Of a stretch of DNA of 64,000 nucleotides, positions 7,960 to 17,500 are shown piece by piece (positions within the stretch are counted from its first letter, which is position 1; each line of letters begins with the position of its first letter). The notes under the pieces were generated by a model. The model did not search any database. It worked only from the letters and a program-made list of their open reading frames with translations, and was not told the DNA's origin. The position numbers and the translations under genes are program-made. The stretch comes from UBA2357 sp041678045. Lineage in GTDB: Bacteria; Pseudomonadota; Gammaproteobacteria; Burkholderiales; Rhodocyclaceae. Location: contig JBAYOV010000015.1 in assembly GCA_041678045.1 (NCBI GenBank), forward strand, positions 1-64,000, in the 5' to 3' direction.

Positions 7960-10776
7960 TCAGGCGTGCTCGCGCGTCTCGCCGCTGCCGAACAGATTGT
8001 CGTGGCAGCGTGCGCACAGTGCGGGGTGGTCGGCATGCTGCCCGACATCTTCACGATAATGCCAGCAGCGTTCACATTTCTGGTGCGTGGAGGGAATAGC
8101 CTCGATTTCGGTCGATTCTTCCACTCCGGCTTCCAGCGTGACTGCGGAGGTGATCATCACGAAGCGCAGGTCTTCCCCCAGACTGGCCAGTGCAGCATGG
8201 CGTGCGCCACCCGCGCGAATGCGCAGTTCGGCCTGCAGCGAGGCGCCCAGACGGCCTTCGCTACGCACGCCTTCCATCACCTTCTGGGCTTCGGCACGGA
8301 CTTCCCGGATCAACGCCCAGCGTGCCAGCAGCGCGCTTTCATCGCCGTTGTCAGGCAGTCTGTGCCAAGTGTGCAGCATCACGCTGTCTTCATCGCCCTT
8401 GCCGATGATCTGCCAGATTTCCTCGGCGGTGAAACTGAGGACCGGGGCCATCAGGCGGGTGATGGCCTGGGTGATGTGCCACAGTGCGCTTTGTGCTGCG
8501 CGGCGCGCGCGCGAGTCGGGCTGGGTGGTGTACAGGCGATCCTTCAGGATGTCGAGATAGAAGGCGCCCAGGTCTTCGGAGGCAAAGTGCTGCAGCGCCT
8601 GCACCACCTTGTGGAACTCGTAGCGGTCGTAGTCGGCAGCCACCTGTTCCTGCAGCCTGCGGGTCAGGGCCAGCGCGTAGCGGTCGATGTCCAGCCACTC
8701 GTCGACCGGCAGGCCATCGCGGGCAATATCGAAATCCGAGGTGTTGGCCAGCAGGAAGCGCAGGGTGTTGCGCAGTCGCCGGTACACTTCCACCACACGG
8801 TCGAGAATCTCGTTGGAGATCGTCAATTCGCCCGAATAATCGGTAGCGGCCACCCACAGGCGCAGGATTTCGGCTCCCAGGCGGTCGGACACTTCCTGCG
8901 GGGCCACCACATTGCCTTTGGACTTGGACATTTTCTTGCCCTGTCCATCCACCACGAAACCATGGGTGAGCAGCCCCTTGTAAGGCGCACGGCCATCGAT
9001 CGCGCAGCCGGTGAGCAGGGACGAATGGAACCAGCCCCGGTGCTGGTCCGAACCTTCCAGATACAGGTCGGCTGGCCAGCACGTGTCGTGCTGGTGCGAG
9101 CCGCGCAGCACGGTACGGTGGGTGGTGCCCGAGTCGAACCACACATCCAGCGTGTCGCGCATCTTTTCGTACTGCTCCGCTTCCGCACCAAGCAGTTCGG
9201 CAGGCTCCAGCGAGAACCAGCCCTCGATGCCTTCGCGCTCCACCCTCTGGGCCACCTGTTCCAGAAGCTCGAGCGAACGGGGATGGGCTTCGCCGGTCTC
9301 CTTGTGCAGGAACAAGGGAATCGGCACGCCCCAGTTGCGCTGGCGTGACACACACCAGTCAGGCCGGTTGGCAATCATCGCGTGCAGCCGGGCCTTCCCC
9401 CAGGCGGGGTAGAAGGCGGTGTCCTCGACCGCCTGCAGCGCCAGCTCGCGCAGGGTGGGTTGGCCGGCAGAGACGGCCTCGCGGGCCGCGATCCGGTCCA
9501 TGCCGACAAACCACTGGGTGGTGGCGCGGTAGATCACCGGGGTCTTGTGGCGCCAGCAGTGCATGTAGCTGTGGGTGAGGGTGCCCGACGAGAACAGACA
9601 CCCCACTTCTTCAAGTTTGGCAACGACCTTCGGGTTGGCCTCCCAGACGCTCATGCCGCCGAAAAAGGGCAGGCTGTCGATGAACCGGCCGTCGCCCTGC
9701 ACCGGATTGAGGATTTCCTCGTTGCGCATGCCATAGCGGGTGCAGGTGATGAAGTCATCCAGGCCATAGGCCGGTGCGCTATGCACCAGACCGGTACCCG
9801 CATCGGTGGCCACATAGTCGCCCAGCATTACCGGCGACGGACGGTCGTGGAAGGGGTGGCGGAAGTGAATGCGATCCAGGGCGATGCCCTGTGCCGCCGC
9901 CAGCACCCGGCCTTCCAAGCCGAAACGCTCCAGAGCAGACTGGCGCAACTCGGCTGCCAGGATCACCAGTCCGCGAGCCGTCTCGACCAGCTCGTACACA
10001 TGTTCGGGGTGTACGTTGAGAGCCTGGTTCGACGGAATCGTCCACGGGGTGGTCGTCCAGATCACCGCATGGACGGGCACATCGGGCAGGGTGTCCAGCC
10101 CGAAGGCATAGGCGAGCTTGCCGCGCTCGGAGGGGTCTAGCGGGAAGCCGACATCGATCATCGGCGATTTCTTGTCCTGGTACTCCACTTCGGCCTCGGC
10201 CAGGGCCGAGCCGCAGTCGAAGCACCAGTTCACCGGCTTGAGGCCCTTGAACAGAAAACCCTTGCGCAGCAGGTCGCCCAGGGCGCGAATCTCGTCAGCC
10301 TCGTTCGAGAAGTTCATCGTGCGATAGGGATTGTCCCAGTCGCCCAGCACCCCCAGACGGATGAAATCCTTCTTCTGGCGCTCGATCTGCTCGCCGGCGT
10401 AGTCGCGGCACAGGGCGCGGGCCTGATCGGCAGGCAGGTGCTTGCCGTGCAGTTTCTCGATCTGGTGCTCGATCGGCAGCCCGTGACAGTCCCAGCCGGG
10501 CACATAAGGCGCATCGAAACCTGCCAGCGTGCGTGAGCGCACGATGATGTCCTTGAGAATCTTGTTGACCGCATGGCCAATGTGAATGTCGCCGTTGGCA
10601 TAGGGCGGGCCATCATGCAGCACGAACTTGGGACGTCCGGCCGAGGCCTTGCGGATTTTCTGGTACAGCTTGCGCTGTTGCCAGTCGGCAATCCAGGCGG
10701 GCTCCCGCTTGGCGAGGTTTCCGCGCATCGGGAACGGCGTATCGGTAAGGTTCAGCGTTTTGCGATAGTCAGCCAT
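7960..10776 (-). CDS. ileS: isoleucyl-tRNA synthetase
   Basis: A 938-aa class I synthetase charging tRNA-Ile. The HIGH motif occurs in PPYANGDIHIGHA near 58-70 and KMSKS in KKMSKSKGNVV near 600. The C-terminal zinc knuckle CERCWHYRED...CARC is at about 900-925. Length is normal for a bacterial type with the zinc domain. It sits between ribF and lspA, as in many proteobacteria. No T-box-like leader was seen in the 23-bp gap upstream. Confidence 0.97.
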   Translation of the reverse strand: MADYRKTLNLTDTPFPMRGNLAKREPAWIADWQQRKLYQKIRKASAGRPKFVLHDGPPYANGDIHIGHAVNKILKDIIVRSRTLAGFDAPYVPGWDCHGLPIEHQIEKLHGKHLPADQARALCRDYAGEQIERQKKDFIRLGVLGDWDNPYRTMNFSNEADEIRALGDLLRKGFLFKGLKPVNWCFDCGSALAEAEVEYQDKKSPMIDVGFPLDPSERGKLAYAFGLDTLPDVPVHAVIWTTTPWTIPSNQALNVHPEHVYELVETARGLVILAAELRQSALERFGLEGRVLAAAQGIALDRIHFRHPFHDRPSPVMLGDYVATDAGTGLVHSAPAYGLDDFITCTRYGMRNEEILNPVQGDGRFIDSLPFFGGMSVWEANPKVVAKLEEVGCLFSSGTLTHSYMHCWRHKTPVIYRATTQWFVGMDRIAAREAVSAGQPTLRELALQAVEDTAFYPAWGKARLHAMIANRPDWCVSRQRNWGVPIPLFLHKETGEAHPRSLELLEQVAQRVEREGIEGWFSLEPAELLGAEAEQYEKMRDTLDVWFDSGTTHRTVLRGSHQHDTCWPADLYLEGSDQHRGWFHSSLLTGCAIDGRAPYKGLLTHGFVVDGQGKKMSKSKGNVVAPQEVSDRLGAEILRLWVAATDYSGELTISNEILDRVVEVYRRLRNTLRFLLANTSDFDIARDGLPVDEWLDIDRYALALTRRLQEQVAADYDRYEFHKVVQALQHFASEDLGAFYLDILKDRLYTTQPDSRARRAAQSALWHITQAITRLMAPVLSFTAEEIWQIIGKGDEDSVMLHTWHRLPDNGDESALLARWALIREVRAEAQKVMEGVRSEGRLGASLQAELRIRAGGARHAALASLGEDLRFVMITSAVTLEAGVEESTEIEAIPSTHQKCERCWHYREDVGQHADHPALCARCHDNLFGSGETREHA

Positions 10777-10799
10777 GGTGATCCTTGCGGCCTTGGGTT

Positions 10800-11732
10800 T
10801 CAGATGGGGTGTTGTGCGAACCAGTCGCGAGCCTGGTGGGCGTCGAGCTGGATTTGCGCACGCAATTCGTCAAGAGATTCAAACTTGCGCTCGGCACGCA
10901 GGCGGTGCAGGAAGTGCACACGCAGGTGCGCACCGTAGCAGTCCTGTTGCCAGTCGAAAAGATGTACTTCGAGTACCGGCCGGGTCAGGGTGTTGACCGT
11001 CGGGCGCCAGCCCAGATTGGCTACGGCGGACAACCAGCCTTCGGTCAGCCCTTCCACGCCCACGGCAAACACGCCCGAGAGTGCCGGCTTGCGGTGACGC
11101 AGCGGGATGTTGGCCGTGGGAAAGCCGATGCTGCGGCCAAGCCGTTTGCCATGGGTCACGCTGCCGGCAATGCTGTAGGGGCGGCCGAGCAGGGCTTGGG
11201 CGTGCTGCAGGTCGCCTGCCGCCAGGGCATCACGCACGGCGGAGCTCGAGACGCGTAGTCCCGCATCGGCGAGCGTGTGCATGGCTTCGACAGCAAACCC
11301 GTGCGCCGCGCCCGCAGCCTGCAGCCAGGGAAAGTCGCCCTGGCGTCCGGCGCCAAAGCGGAAGTCGTCGCCGATGATCAGGTGTCGTGTGTCGAGCCCG
11401 CGCAGCAGGATGCGATCGACGAAGGTGTTGGCATCGAGTGCGGCAAAGGCGGCGTTGAAGCGGCACACATGCACCCGGTCAACGCCTGCGGAGGCGAGCA
11501 GCAGCAGCTTTTCCCGGAACGAGGACAGGCGTGCGGGGGCGCTGTCGGGGGTAAAGTACTCACGCGGGTGAGGTTCGAAGGTCATCACCACGGCGTCGTG
11601 ACCGAGGGCGCGGGCCTTGTCGACAAGCAGCGACAGGAGCGCCTGATGGCCCCGGTGGATGCCGTCGAAGTTGCCTATGGTGAGCACCGAAGCGCGCGGT
11701 GCGCGCTCCGGAATTCCGCGAAAAACCTGCAT
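10800..11732 (-). CDS. ribF: bifunctional riboflavin kinase / FAD synthetase
   Basis: A 310-aa enzyme making FMN from riboflavin and then FAD. The N-terminal adenylyltransferase nucleotide site GNFDGIHRGHQ is near residues 22-32, and the C-terminal flavokinase starts at GRPYSIAGSVTHGKRLG with the PTANI motif near 205. It is first in the ribF-ileS-lspA-fkpB-ispH run. FAD supply is relevant to the flavoproteins in this window, such as the FccB-like protein. Confidence 0.96.
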   Translation of the reverse strand: MQVFRGIPERAPRASVLTIGNFDGIHRGHQALLSLLVDKARALGHDAVVMTFEPHPREYFTPDSAPARLSSFREKLLLLASAGVDRVHVCRFNAAFAALDANTFVDRILLRGLDTRHLIIGDDFRFGAGRQGDFPWLQAAGAAHGFAVEAMHTLADAGLRVSSSAVRDALAAGDLQHAQALLGRPYSIAGSVTHGKRLGRSIGFPTANIPLRHRKPALSGVFAVGVEGLTEGWLSAVANLGWRPTVNTLTRPVLEVHLFDWQQDCYGAHLRVHFLHRLRAERKFESLDELRAQIQLDAHQARDWFAQHPI

Positions 11733-11785
11733 GAATGCCCGGAAAAATGCGGAATTATAGCGGTAACGCGACCAGTCCGCTTGGC

Positions 11786-13120
11786 TTATCTGTCAAGCCG
11801 GGCCACGGTGGTGCCATTGGTGGGCGGGTTGCTGCGGAAGTACTGGCGGATGCCGCGCATGATGGCCTCGGCCATCTTGTCCTGATAGGCGTTGTCGTTG
11901 AGCCGCTTTTCCTCATCCGGGTTGCTGATGAAAGCGGTTTCCACCAAGACCGATGGAATGTCCGGCGCGCGCAGCACGGCAAAGGCCGCCTGCTCGACCT
12001 GCGGCTTGTGCAGCCGGTTGATGCCGCCCAGTTCCTTCAGGACTGCGCTGCCCAGTTTCAGGCTGTCATTGATGGTGGCAGTTTGCGAAAGATCGAGCAG
12101 CGTGCGGGCGAGGTGTCCGTCCTGACGGGCCAGGTTCACTCCACCGATCAGATCGGCATCGTTTTCCTTCTGTGCCAGCCAGCGGGCGGCAGAGCTGGTG
12201 GCGCCACGCTCCGACAGTACATACACCGAGCTGCCGCGCGCTTCCGGTCGTACGAAGGCGTCGGCATGAACCGACACGAACAGGTCGGCCTGCACGCGCC
12301 GGGCAATGGCCACGCGCTGGTTGAGCGGCACGAAGTAGTCGCCCTTGCGTGTCATCACGGCGCGCATGTTGGGCTCGGCGTCGATCTTCTTTTGCAGACG
12401 GCGGGCGATGGAGAGGGTGACGTTTTTCTCGTAGCTGCCCCGGCGTCCGATTGCCCCCGGGTCCTCGCCGCCATGGCCGGCATCCAGCACCACGGTGTAC
12501 AGGCGTTTCACGTCCGGTCGGCGTTCGGGTTGCTGTTGCGCCGGTCGGCGGTTTTCCTGGCGATTGACCGTCTGCCCCTGGTTGTTGTCACCGCTGGCTG
12601 CTTCCATCGGAGAGGATTTCTCGATCAGCGCAAGCAGCGGGTCGTAGGGTTCGCTGGGGAACAGGTCGAGTACCAGCCGGTGGCCATAGTTGGCGATCGG
12701 CTTCAGTGTGAAAATCTGCGGATCGATGGTGCTTTTCAGTTCGACCACCACGCGTACCACGTTCGGCCGGTTCTGGCCCGCCCGGATCAGCTTGATCAGG
12801 GGGTCGGAGTCCATCACCTTGGAGGGCAGGGTTTGCAGCACGGTGTTGAGTGCCACGCCTTCCAGATCGACCACCAGACGCTCGGGGTCCTTCACGATCA
12901 TGTGGGTGAATTTCAGCTCGGCCGAGCTTTCCAGTGTGATCCGCGTGTAGCCGGTGCCCGGCCATACGCGTACCGCCACCAGGCTGGTGGCCGCAGCCAT
13001 GCCCACCGGGCTGACCAGCAGCGCCAGTGATGCGCCTGCGTATTTGAGCAGGGTGCGTCGGCTTATGCCGGCGGGCAGTCCGGTTGGGTGTGTAGGGTGC
13101 TCTTGCTTGTGGTCAGGCAT
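11786..13120 (-). CDS. amiC: N-acetylmuramoyl-L-alanine amidase, Tat-exported (AmiC type)
   Basis: A 444-aa periplasmic cell-wall amidase. A twin-arginine signal (SRRTLLKYAG) spans about residues 20-45, followed by an AMIN targeting domain at about 50-150 and a Gln/Arg-rich linker. The zinc-dependent Amidase_3 domain shows VLDAGHGGEDPGAIG near 212 and the glutamate of LVETAFISNPDEE near 395. It should split daughter-cell peptidoglycan. Its start lies inside the end of tsaE by 58 bases, a common tsaE-amiC arrangement. Confidence 0.93.
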   Translation of the reverse strand: MPDHKQEHPTHPTGLPAGISRRTLLKYAGASLALLVSPVGMAAATSLVAVRVWPGTGYTRITLESSAELKFTHMIVKDPERLVVDLEGVALNTVLQTLPSKVMDSDPLIKLIRAGQNRPNVVRVVVELKSTIDPQIFTLKPIANYGHRLVLDLFPSEPYDPLLALIEKSSPMEAASGDNNQGQTVNRQENRRPAQQQPERRPDVKRLYTVVLDAGHGGEDPGAIGRRGSYEKNVTLSIARRLQKKIDAEPNMRAVMTRKGDYFVPLNQRVAIARRVQADLFVSVHADAFVRPEARGSSVYVLSERGATSSAARWLAQKENDADLIGGVNLARQDGHLARTLLDLSQTATINDSLKLGSAVLKELGGINRLHKPQVEQAAFAVLRAPDIPSVLVETAFISNPDEEKRLNDNAYQDKMAEAIMRGIRQYFRSNPPTNGTTVARLDR

Positions 13121-13602
13121 GATTGTCCAGCCTCCGTCAGGGCTGTTGCACGAAAGCGGCGCCCGTTGGGCGAGACTTCGAGCAGTACTTCCACATCAGG
13201 TTGTGCAACGTAAGGACTGGCTTTTGAAGGCCATTCCACCAGGCATGCGCCCGTTCCCGAGAAGTATTCGTCCAGTCCGGCATCGAGATATTCTTCGGGT
13301 TCGTTGAAGCGATAAAAATCAAAGTGATATAAGTTTAATCTAGAAACCGAGTAAGGTTCAATCAAGGTGTAAGTGGGGCTCTTCACTTTTCCCTGGTGTC
13401 CCAATGCACGCAGCATGCCGCGTACCAGCGTGGTTTTGCCCGCGCCGAGGTCGCCGAGCAGGTGAATCACCAGCCCTGGCTTCAGGCCGGCCGCCAAGGC
13501 GGCGCCCAAGGCTTCGGTATCCTGTTCCCCATGCAGCTCGCCGGCCAGGTGCATGCGGTTGCCGCCCCCGGTATCATCCGGGGCGTGACTGAGCGTGATC
13601 AT
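13063..13602 (-). CDS. tsaE: tRNA threonylcarbamoyladenosine biosynthesis ATPase
   Basis: A 179-aa P-loop ATPase (GDLGAGKTTLVRG near residue 50) that drives the TsaBD complex making t6A37 in tRNAs. The KSPTYTLIEPY segment and YHFDFYR motif are typical. The start MITLSHAPDD is chosen because upstream in-frame codons belong to the oppositely oriented queG and give a poor family match. The C-terminus overlaps the amiC start by 58 bp. The 5' end overlaps the queG start region on the other strand. Confidence 0.92.
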   Translation of the reverse strand: MITLSHAPDDTGGGNRMHLAGELHGEQDTEALGAALAAGLKPGLVIHLLGDLGAGKTTLVRGMLRALGHQGKVKSPTYTLIEPYSVSRLNLYHFDFYRFNEPEEYLDAGLDEYFSGTGACLVEWPSKASPYVAQPDVEVLLEVSPNGRRFRATALTEAGQSCLTTSKSTLHTQPDCPPA

Positions 13603-14736
13603 GATGACTTCTCCAAGTGTGCGGACGGTGTGGTGAGCCAGGCAAAGGCTTTGCCGCCGGATTTTCGCGCGCGCCTCGATGAGTGGGCTGCAGAACTGGG
13701 TTTTGCCGGGGTCGCCGTCAGCGGGGTCGACCTCTCGTCGGCCGAGGCCGGAGTGCTTGCCTGGCTGGAGGCCGGCTATCACGGCGAGATGGATTATATG
13801 GCGCGACATGGCTTGTTGCGTGCCCGTCCAGCAGAACTGGTGCCGGGCACGGCAGCCGTGATCAGCCTGCGCATGAATTATCTGCCCGACGCCGAAAAAA
13901 CTGAAAAGGCTGAAAAAGTGTTGCAATCACGCAACATGGCCTATGTGTCACGCTATGCGCTGGGCAGGGATTACCACAAGGTGCTGCGCAAGCGTCTCGA
14001 CATGCTGGCCAGACGCATTCATGAAGTGGCTCCGCATGCGTACAGGGTGTTTACGGATTCGGCGCCCCTGCTTGAGGTGGAACTGGCCAGCAGGGGCGGG
14101 CTGGGCTGGCGGGGCAAGCACACCCTGTTGCTCGACCGTCAGGCCGGGTCGTGGTTTTTTCTTGGGGACATCCTCACCTCTCTGCCCCTGCAACCCGACC
14201 CTCCGGTGCAGTCCCATTGCGGGCGCTGTACGGCCTGCCTGGAGGCCTGTCCGACCGGGGCCATTGTGGCGCCCTACAGGCTGGATGCACGACGCTGCAT
14301 CTCGTACCTCACCATCGAGTTAAAGGGGGCCATACCGCTCGAATGGCGGGAAGCCATCGGCAATCGCATCTACGGCTGTGACGACTGTCAGCTGGTGTGC
14401 CCATGGAACCGCTTTGCCCAGCCGGGCGCCGAGGCCGACTTTTCGCCCCGTCACCGGCTGGATCGCGCCAGCCTGGTGGAGCTGTTTGCCTGGACGGAGG
14501 CCGAGTTCATGCAGCGCATGGCGGGCAGCCCCATCCTGCGCATCGGGCATGAGCGCTGGCTGCGCAACATTGCCGTGGCGCTGGGCAATGCGGAGCGTGC
14601 TGCCGATGTGGTGACGGCCTTGCTGGCGCGTCGCGACGATGCGTCAGCGCTGGTGCGGGAACATGTTGCCTGGGCGCTCGCCAAGCATGGGGTCGGCGAT
14701 ACAATGCACAATTTTGCTGACAGGGAGTTGTCGTGA
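13585..14736 (+). CDS. queG: epoxyqueuosine reductase
   Basis: A 383-aa cobalamin and two-4Fe-4S enzyme performing the last step of queuosine synthesis on tRNA. The ferredoxin-type clusters are CGRCTACLEACPTG near 212 and CDDCQLVCPWN near 260. The catalytic Asp fits FTDSAPLLE near 155. A HEAT-like tail ends the protein. The start is uncertain: GTG at 13585 (VTERDHDD) or tandem GTGs at 13630/13633 are the candidates, all near or overlapping tsaE on the other strand. It overlaps murI by 4 bp (GTGA). Confidence 0.92.
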   Translation: MTERDHDDFSKCADGVVSQAKALPPDFRARLDEWAAELGFAGVAVSGVDLSSAEAGVLAWLEAGYHGEMDYMARHGLLRARPAELVPGTAAVISLRMNYLPDAEKTEKAEKVLQSRNMAYVSRYALGRDYHKVLRKRLDMLARRIHEVAPHAYRVFTDSAPLLEVELASRGGLGWRGKHTLLLDRQAGSWFFLGDILTSLPLQPDPPVQSHCGRCTACLEACPTGAIVAPYRLDARRCISYLTIELKGAIPLEWREAIGNRIYGCDDCQLVCPWNRFAQPGAEADFSPRHRLDRASLVELFAWTEAEFMQRMAGSPILRIGHERWLRNIAVALGNAERAADVVTALLARRDDASALVREHVAWALAKHGVGDTMHNFADRELS

Positions 14737-15542
14737 GTGACCCGCGTCCAATCGGCGTGTTCGATTCCGGTGTAGGAGGGCTGACCGTTGTGCGGGCCCT
14801 CATGGAGCGCCTGCCGCTGGAGCGCATCGTCTATTTCGGCGATACGGCGCGCGTGCCGTATGGCATCAAGTCAGTGGCCACCATCGAGCACTTCACCGCG
14901 CAGATTACGGATTATCTGCTGGGGCAGGATGTGAAGATGCTGATCGTGGCATGCAACACCATGGCGGCGGTGGCATCAGACGTGGTGAGCCGGCGCGCGG
15001 GCGCCTTGCCGGTGCTTGATGTGATTGAGGCCGGTGCGCGTGCGGCCGTGCAGGCCTCGCGCAGCCGCCATGTGGGCGTGATCGGTACGCCAACGACGAT
15101 CAACAGCAATGCCTACGCAAGAAGCATGCATGCGCTCGATCCGGCGCTGCGCATTCATTCACAGGCCTGCCCGTTGTTTGTGCCGCTGGTCGAAGAGGGC
15201 TGGCTGGACCACCCGGTTACCCGCCTGACGGCCGAGGAGTACCTGCGTCCGGTGCTGGCCGAGGATATCGATACCCTGGTGCTGGGCTGTACTCACTATC
15301 CGCTGCTCAAGCCCTTGCTGAAGGACATTGCCGGCCCTGCGGTGAGGCTGGTGGATTCCGCTCTGACCGTGGCCGAGTCGGCCGCACAGACCCTGCAGTC
15401 ACTGGGGTTGGCCAATCAGGGCGGCCGGGCGGATGGCCCGGGCTACCGTTTTGTGGTCACCGACATTCCACTGCGCTTTCAGACCATTGGCGAGCGCTTT
15501 CTGGGGCGCTCGCTGGGGCAGGTGGAGCGGGTGGACTGGTAG
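14733..15542 (+). CDS. murI: glutamate racemase
   Basis: A 269-aa racemase supplying D-glutamate for peptidoglycan. The catalytic cysteines lie in VACNTMAA near 73 and VLGCTHYPLL near 183, with FDSGVGGLTV at 10-19. Translation starts at GTG overlapping the queG stop (GTGA), so it depends on coupling. It converges with the rhodanese gene 32 bp away. Confidence 0.95.
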   Translation: MSDPRPIGVFDSGVGGLTVVRALMERLPLERIVYFGDTARVPYGIKSVATIEHFTAQITDYLLGQDVKMLIVACNTMAAVASDVVSRRAGALPVLDVIEAGARAAVQASRSRHVGVIGTPTTINSNAYARSMHALDPALRIHSQACPLFVPLVEEGWLDHPVTRLTAEEYLRPVLAEDIDTLVLGCTHYPLLKPLLKDIAGPAVRLVDSALTVAESAAQTLQSLGLANQGGRADGPGYRFVVTDIPLRFQTIGERFLGRSLGQVERVDW

Positions 15543-15574
15543 TGGTGCGCGGCGGCCTGAGGCCAGGCGTGTGC

Positions 15575-16441
15575 TCAGGCTTCCGCGCCACGGGCAACCG
15601 GGCGGGCGGGGTCGGCGCACCACTCGCTCCATGAGCCGGGGTACAGGCGTGAGCCGTGCAGGCCGGCGTGCTCCATGGCGAGCAGGTTGTGGCAGGCCGT
15701 GACGCCTGAGCCGCACTGATGCACCACCGCAGAGGGCGTGTGCGGGCCAATCAGCGTCTCGAACTGGGTACGCAGCACCGGCGCGGGATGAAACAGGCCG
15801 GCCGTATTCAGATTGTCGCGAAAGAAGCGGTTGAGTGCGCCGGGAATGTGTCCGCCGACAGGATCCAGGCTTTCATTTTCACCCCTGAAGCGGTCCGGGC
15901 TGCGGGCATCGATGAGCCGCATTCCGGGGTGGTTCAAGTGGGCTGTGATGTAGCTGGCATCCACCGTGTCGGCCTGTCCTGGCGGGGCGGGGCGGGGCGT
16001 GAAGTTGCCCGGGGCCGGCACCGCCGGGAGGTCGGCATCCAGCGGTTGCATGGCATCCATCCAGGCATGCAGGCCGCCGTCGAGCACGGCCACGGCATCG
16101 TGCCCCAGCCAGCGCAGCAGCCACCACAGGCGCGCGGCAAACATGCCCCCCGCGTCGTCGTAGGCCACCACCTGGGTGTCCATGGACAGGCCCAGTGCGT
16201 GCAGACGGTCTGCCAGGCGCTGCGGGTCGGGCAGGGGGTGGCGTCCGTTGATGCCGGTCGTCGGTCCGGACAGGTCGGTGTCCAGATGCAGGAAGCGCGC
16301 CCCCGGAATGTGTCCGTCGCGGTAGGCGTCACGACCGAAATCCGGATTGGTCAGATCGTGCCGGCAATCGACCAGCATCCACTGCGCATCGTTCAGGTGC
16401 GCAGCTGTGGTGGCGACATCGACCAGGGTGCGGTAGCTCAT
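15575..16441 (-). CDS. sseA: 3-mercaptopyruvate/thiosulfate sulfurtransferase (SseA-like rhodanese)
   Basis: A 288-aa tandem-rhodanese protein. The C-terminal domain carries the active loop CGSGVTA near residue 240, the version typical of 3-mercaptopyruvate sulfurtransferase. The N-terminal domain is inactive and keeps the CH2A-like DCRHDL and DAGGMFAARLWW segments. It should move sulfane sulfur to thiophilic acceptors in the cytoplasm. A link to sulfur oxidation is possible but not shown by context. It overlaps the SpoIIAA-like gene by 4 bp. Confidence 0.9.
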   Translation of the reverse strand: MSYRTLVDVATTAAHLNDAQWMLVDCRHDLTNPDFGRDAYRDGHIPGARFLHLDTDLSGPTTGINGRHPLPDPQRLADRLHALGLSMDTQVVAYDDAGGMFAARLWWLLRWLGHDAVAVLDGGLHAWMDAMQPLDADLPAVPAPGNFTPRPAPPGQADTVDASYITAHLNHPGMRLIDARSPDRFRGENESLDPVGGHIPGALNRFFRDNLNTAGLFHPAPVLRTQFETLIGPHTPSAVVHQCGSGVTACHNLLAMEHAGLHGSRLYPGSWSEWCADPARPVARGAEA

Positions 16442-16806
16442 TCTGCCGGATCCGCTTCAGCGGAAACGTTCAGCCAGCTTCTGGCCTCTTCCTCGTTGTC
16501 GAACACCTGTACTTCGGCATCGACGAAAATCTGCGAAATCCAGGCACTCCAGGTGAACCACTGATCGTCGGTGAGCACTGCGATACGGCCGAAGTCGTGA
16601 GCATGCTGGCGAGCGAACTTGATTTCCTCCCAAGCAACGTCCAGCGTGAAGCCGGCCATTTCCCGCAGGTCAAAGAGCAGGTCAACGCTGCCTTCGAAGC
16701 GCACCTTGTAATTGACCAGTTCCTCGAACTCCTTGTAGTCGCTCAGCGAAAACTCGCCGAACACTGCCACTGCCACCAGATTGTTGTTGTGGTCGATGTT
16801 GATCAT
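16438..16806 (-). CDS. SpoIIAA/STAS-like protein
   Basis: A 122-aa acidic protein of the SpoIIAA-like family (COG family DUF3478 type), with alternating strands and helices (LVAVAVFGEFS, SVDLLFDLREM, GRIAVLTDDQWF). These proteins are small cytoplasmic folds of unknown role, not sporulation factors. Its stop overlaps the sseA start, so the two are co-translated. An AGCACACC stretch rather than a strong ribosome-binding site lies before the ATG. Confidence 0.75.
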   Translation of the reverse strand: MINIDHNNNLVAVAVFGEFSLSDYKEFEELVNYKVRFEGSVDLLFDLREMAGFTLDVAWEEIKFARQHAHDFGRIAVLTDDQWFTWSAWISQIFVDAEVQVFDNEEEARSWLNVSAEADPAE

Positions 16807-16965
16807 GGTGTGCTCCGCAGTTGATGAAAGTTATGGATAACTATATCCCGCCCTGCATGAGGCGGCAATCGGCGCAGTGCCGGGGGACGCTGCACCTGGC
16901 CGCACATGGATTGTCCTGCGCGTGGAATGATGAAATCATCGGGTGGTTTCCTGAGAGAGGGTGAA

Positions 16966-17457
16966 ATGAAACTGCCTGTTGCTTCTTTTCGTTTGGGGTG
17001 GAGGGGGCAGGTCGTGCTGCGGCCACTGTGCCAAGGCCTGTGTCTTGCCATGCTGGCGATGTTGCTTGCCGGATGCGGTGGCCCGGATGACCCTTTGCAC
17101 TCACTGAATGCTGCGGCCGACAGCCTGCAGCGTGCCCTGGATGAAAAGCAGACCTCGGAGGTGATGGCATTGCTGCATCCCGAGTTCGGTACCGATCAGG
17201 GCATGGATGCGCAGTGGGCCAGGCGCACGATGACCGGATTGTTCCTGAGGCATCGTACGGTCAGCGTGGTGGTGCTCAAGCGTGAGGCTGAATTGGCGCC
17301 GGGGGCACTCGATGCGGCCCGGGTCGAGGCGCTGGTGGTGCTGGTTGGCGCCGAGCGTCTGGTGCCCGATGCGGCCCGGCAATACCGGGTACGCTCGGAG
17401 TGGCGCAGGGACGGGGCGGATGGGGACTGGAAGCTGTTTCGGCTGGGCTGGGAGTAG
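16966..17457 (+). CDS. predicted lipoprotein of unknown function
   Basis: A 163-aa protein with a lipoprotein signal: positively charged start, hydrophobic LCLAMLAMLLAGC, lipobox cysteine near residue 31. The mature part (helix with SLQRALDEKQTSEVMALLHPEF, then strands ending in WKLFRLGWE) resembles the general NTF2-like layout, but that is only an impression. The start is the second in-frame ATG region (MKLPV), preceded by GAGAGGGTGAA. It converges with the sensor kinase gene. Function unknown. Confidence 0.7.
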   Translation: MKLPVASFRLGWRGQVVLRPLCQGLCLAMLAMLLAGCGGPDDPLHSLNAAADSLQRALDEKQTSEVMALLHPEFGTDQGMDAQWARRTMTGLFLRHRTVSVVVLKREAELAPGALDAARVEALVVLVGAERLVPDAARQYRVRSEWRRDGADGDWKLFRLGWE

Positions 17458-17500
17458 GGGATTTGTGGTGACCCACGGGCGTGGAGGGACGGGCGATGGC

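Noticed and set aside
10777..11785. FMN riboswitch or T-box near ribF/ileS
   Set aside because: The gaps before both genes are too short and no conserved riboswitch core was found.
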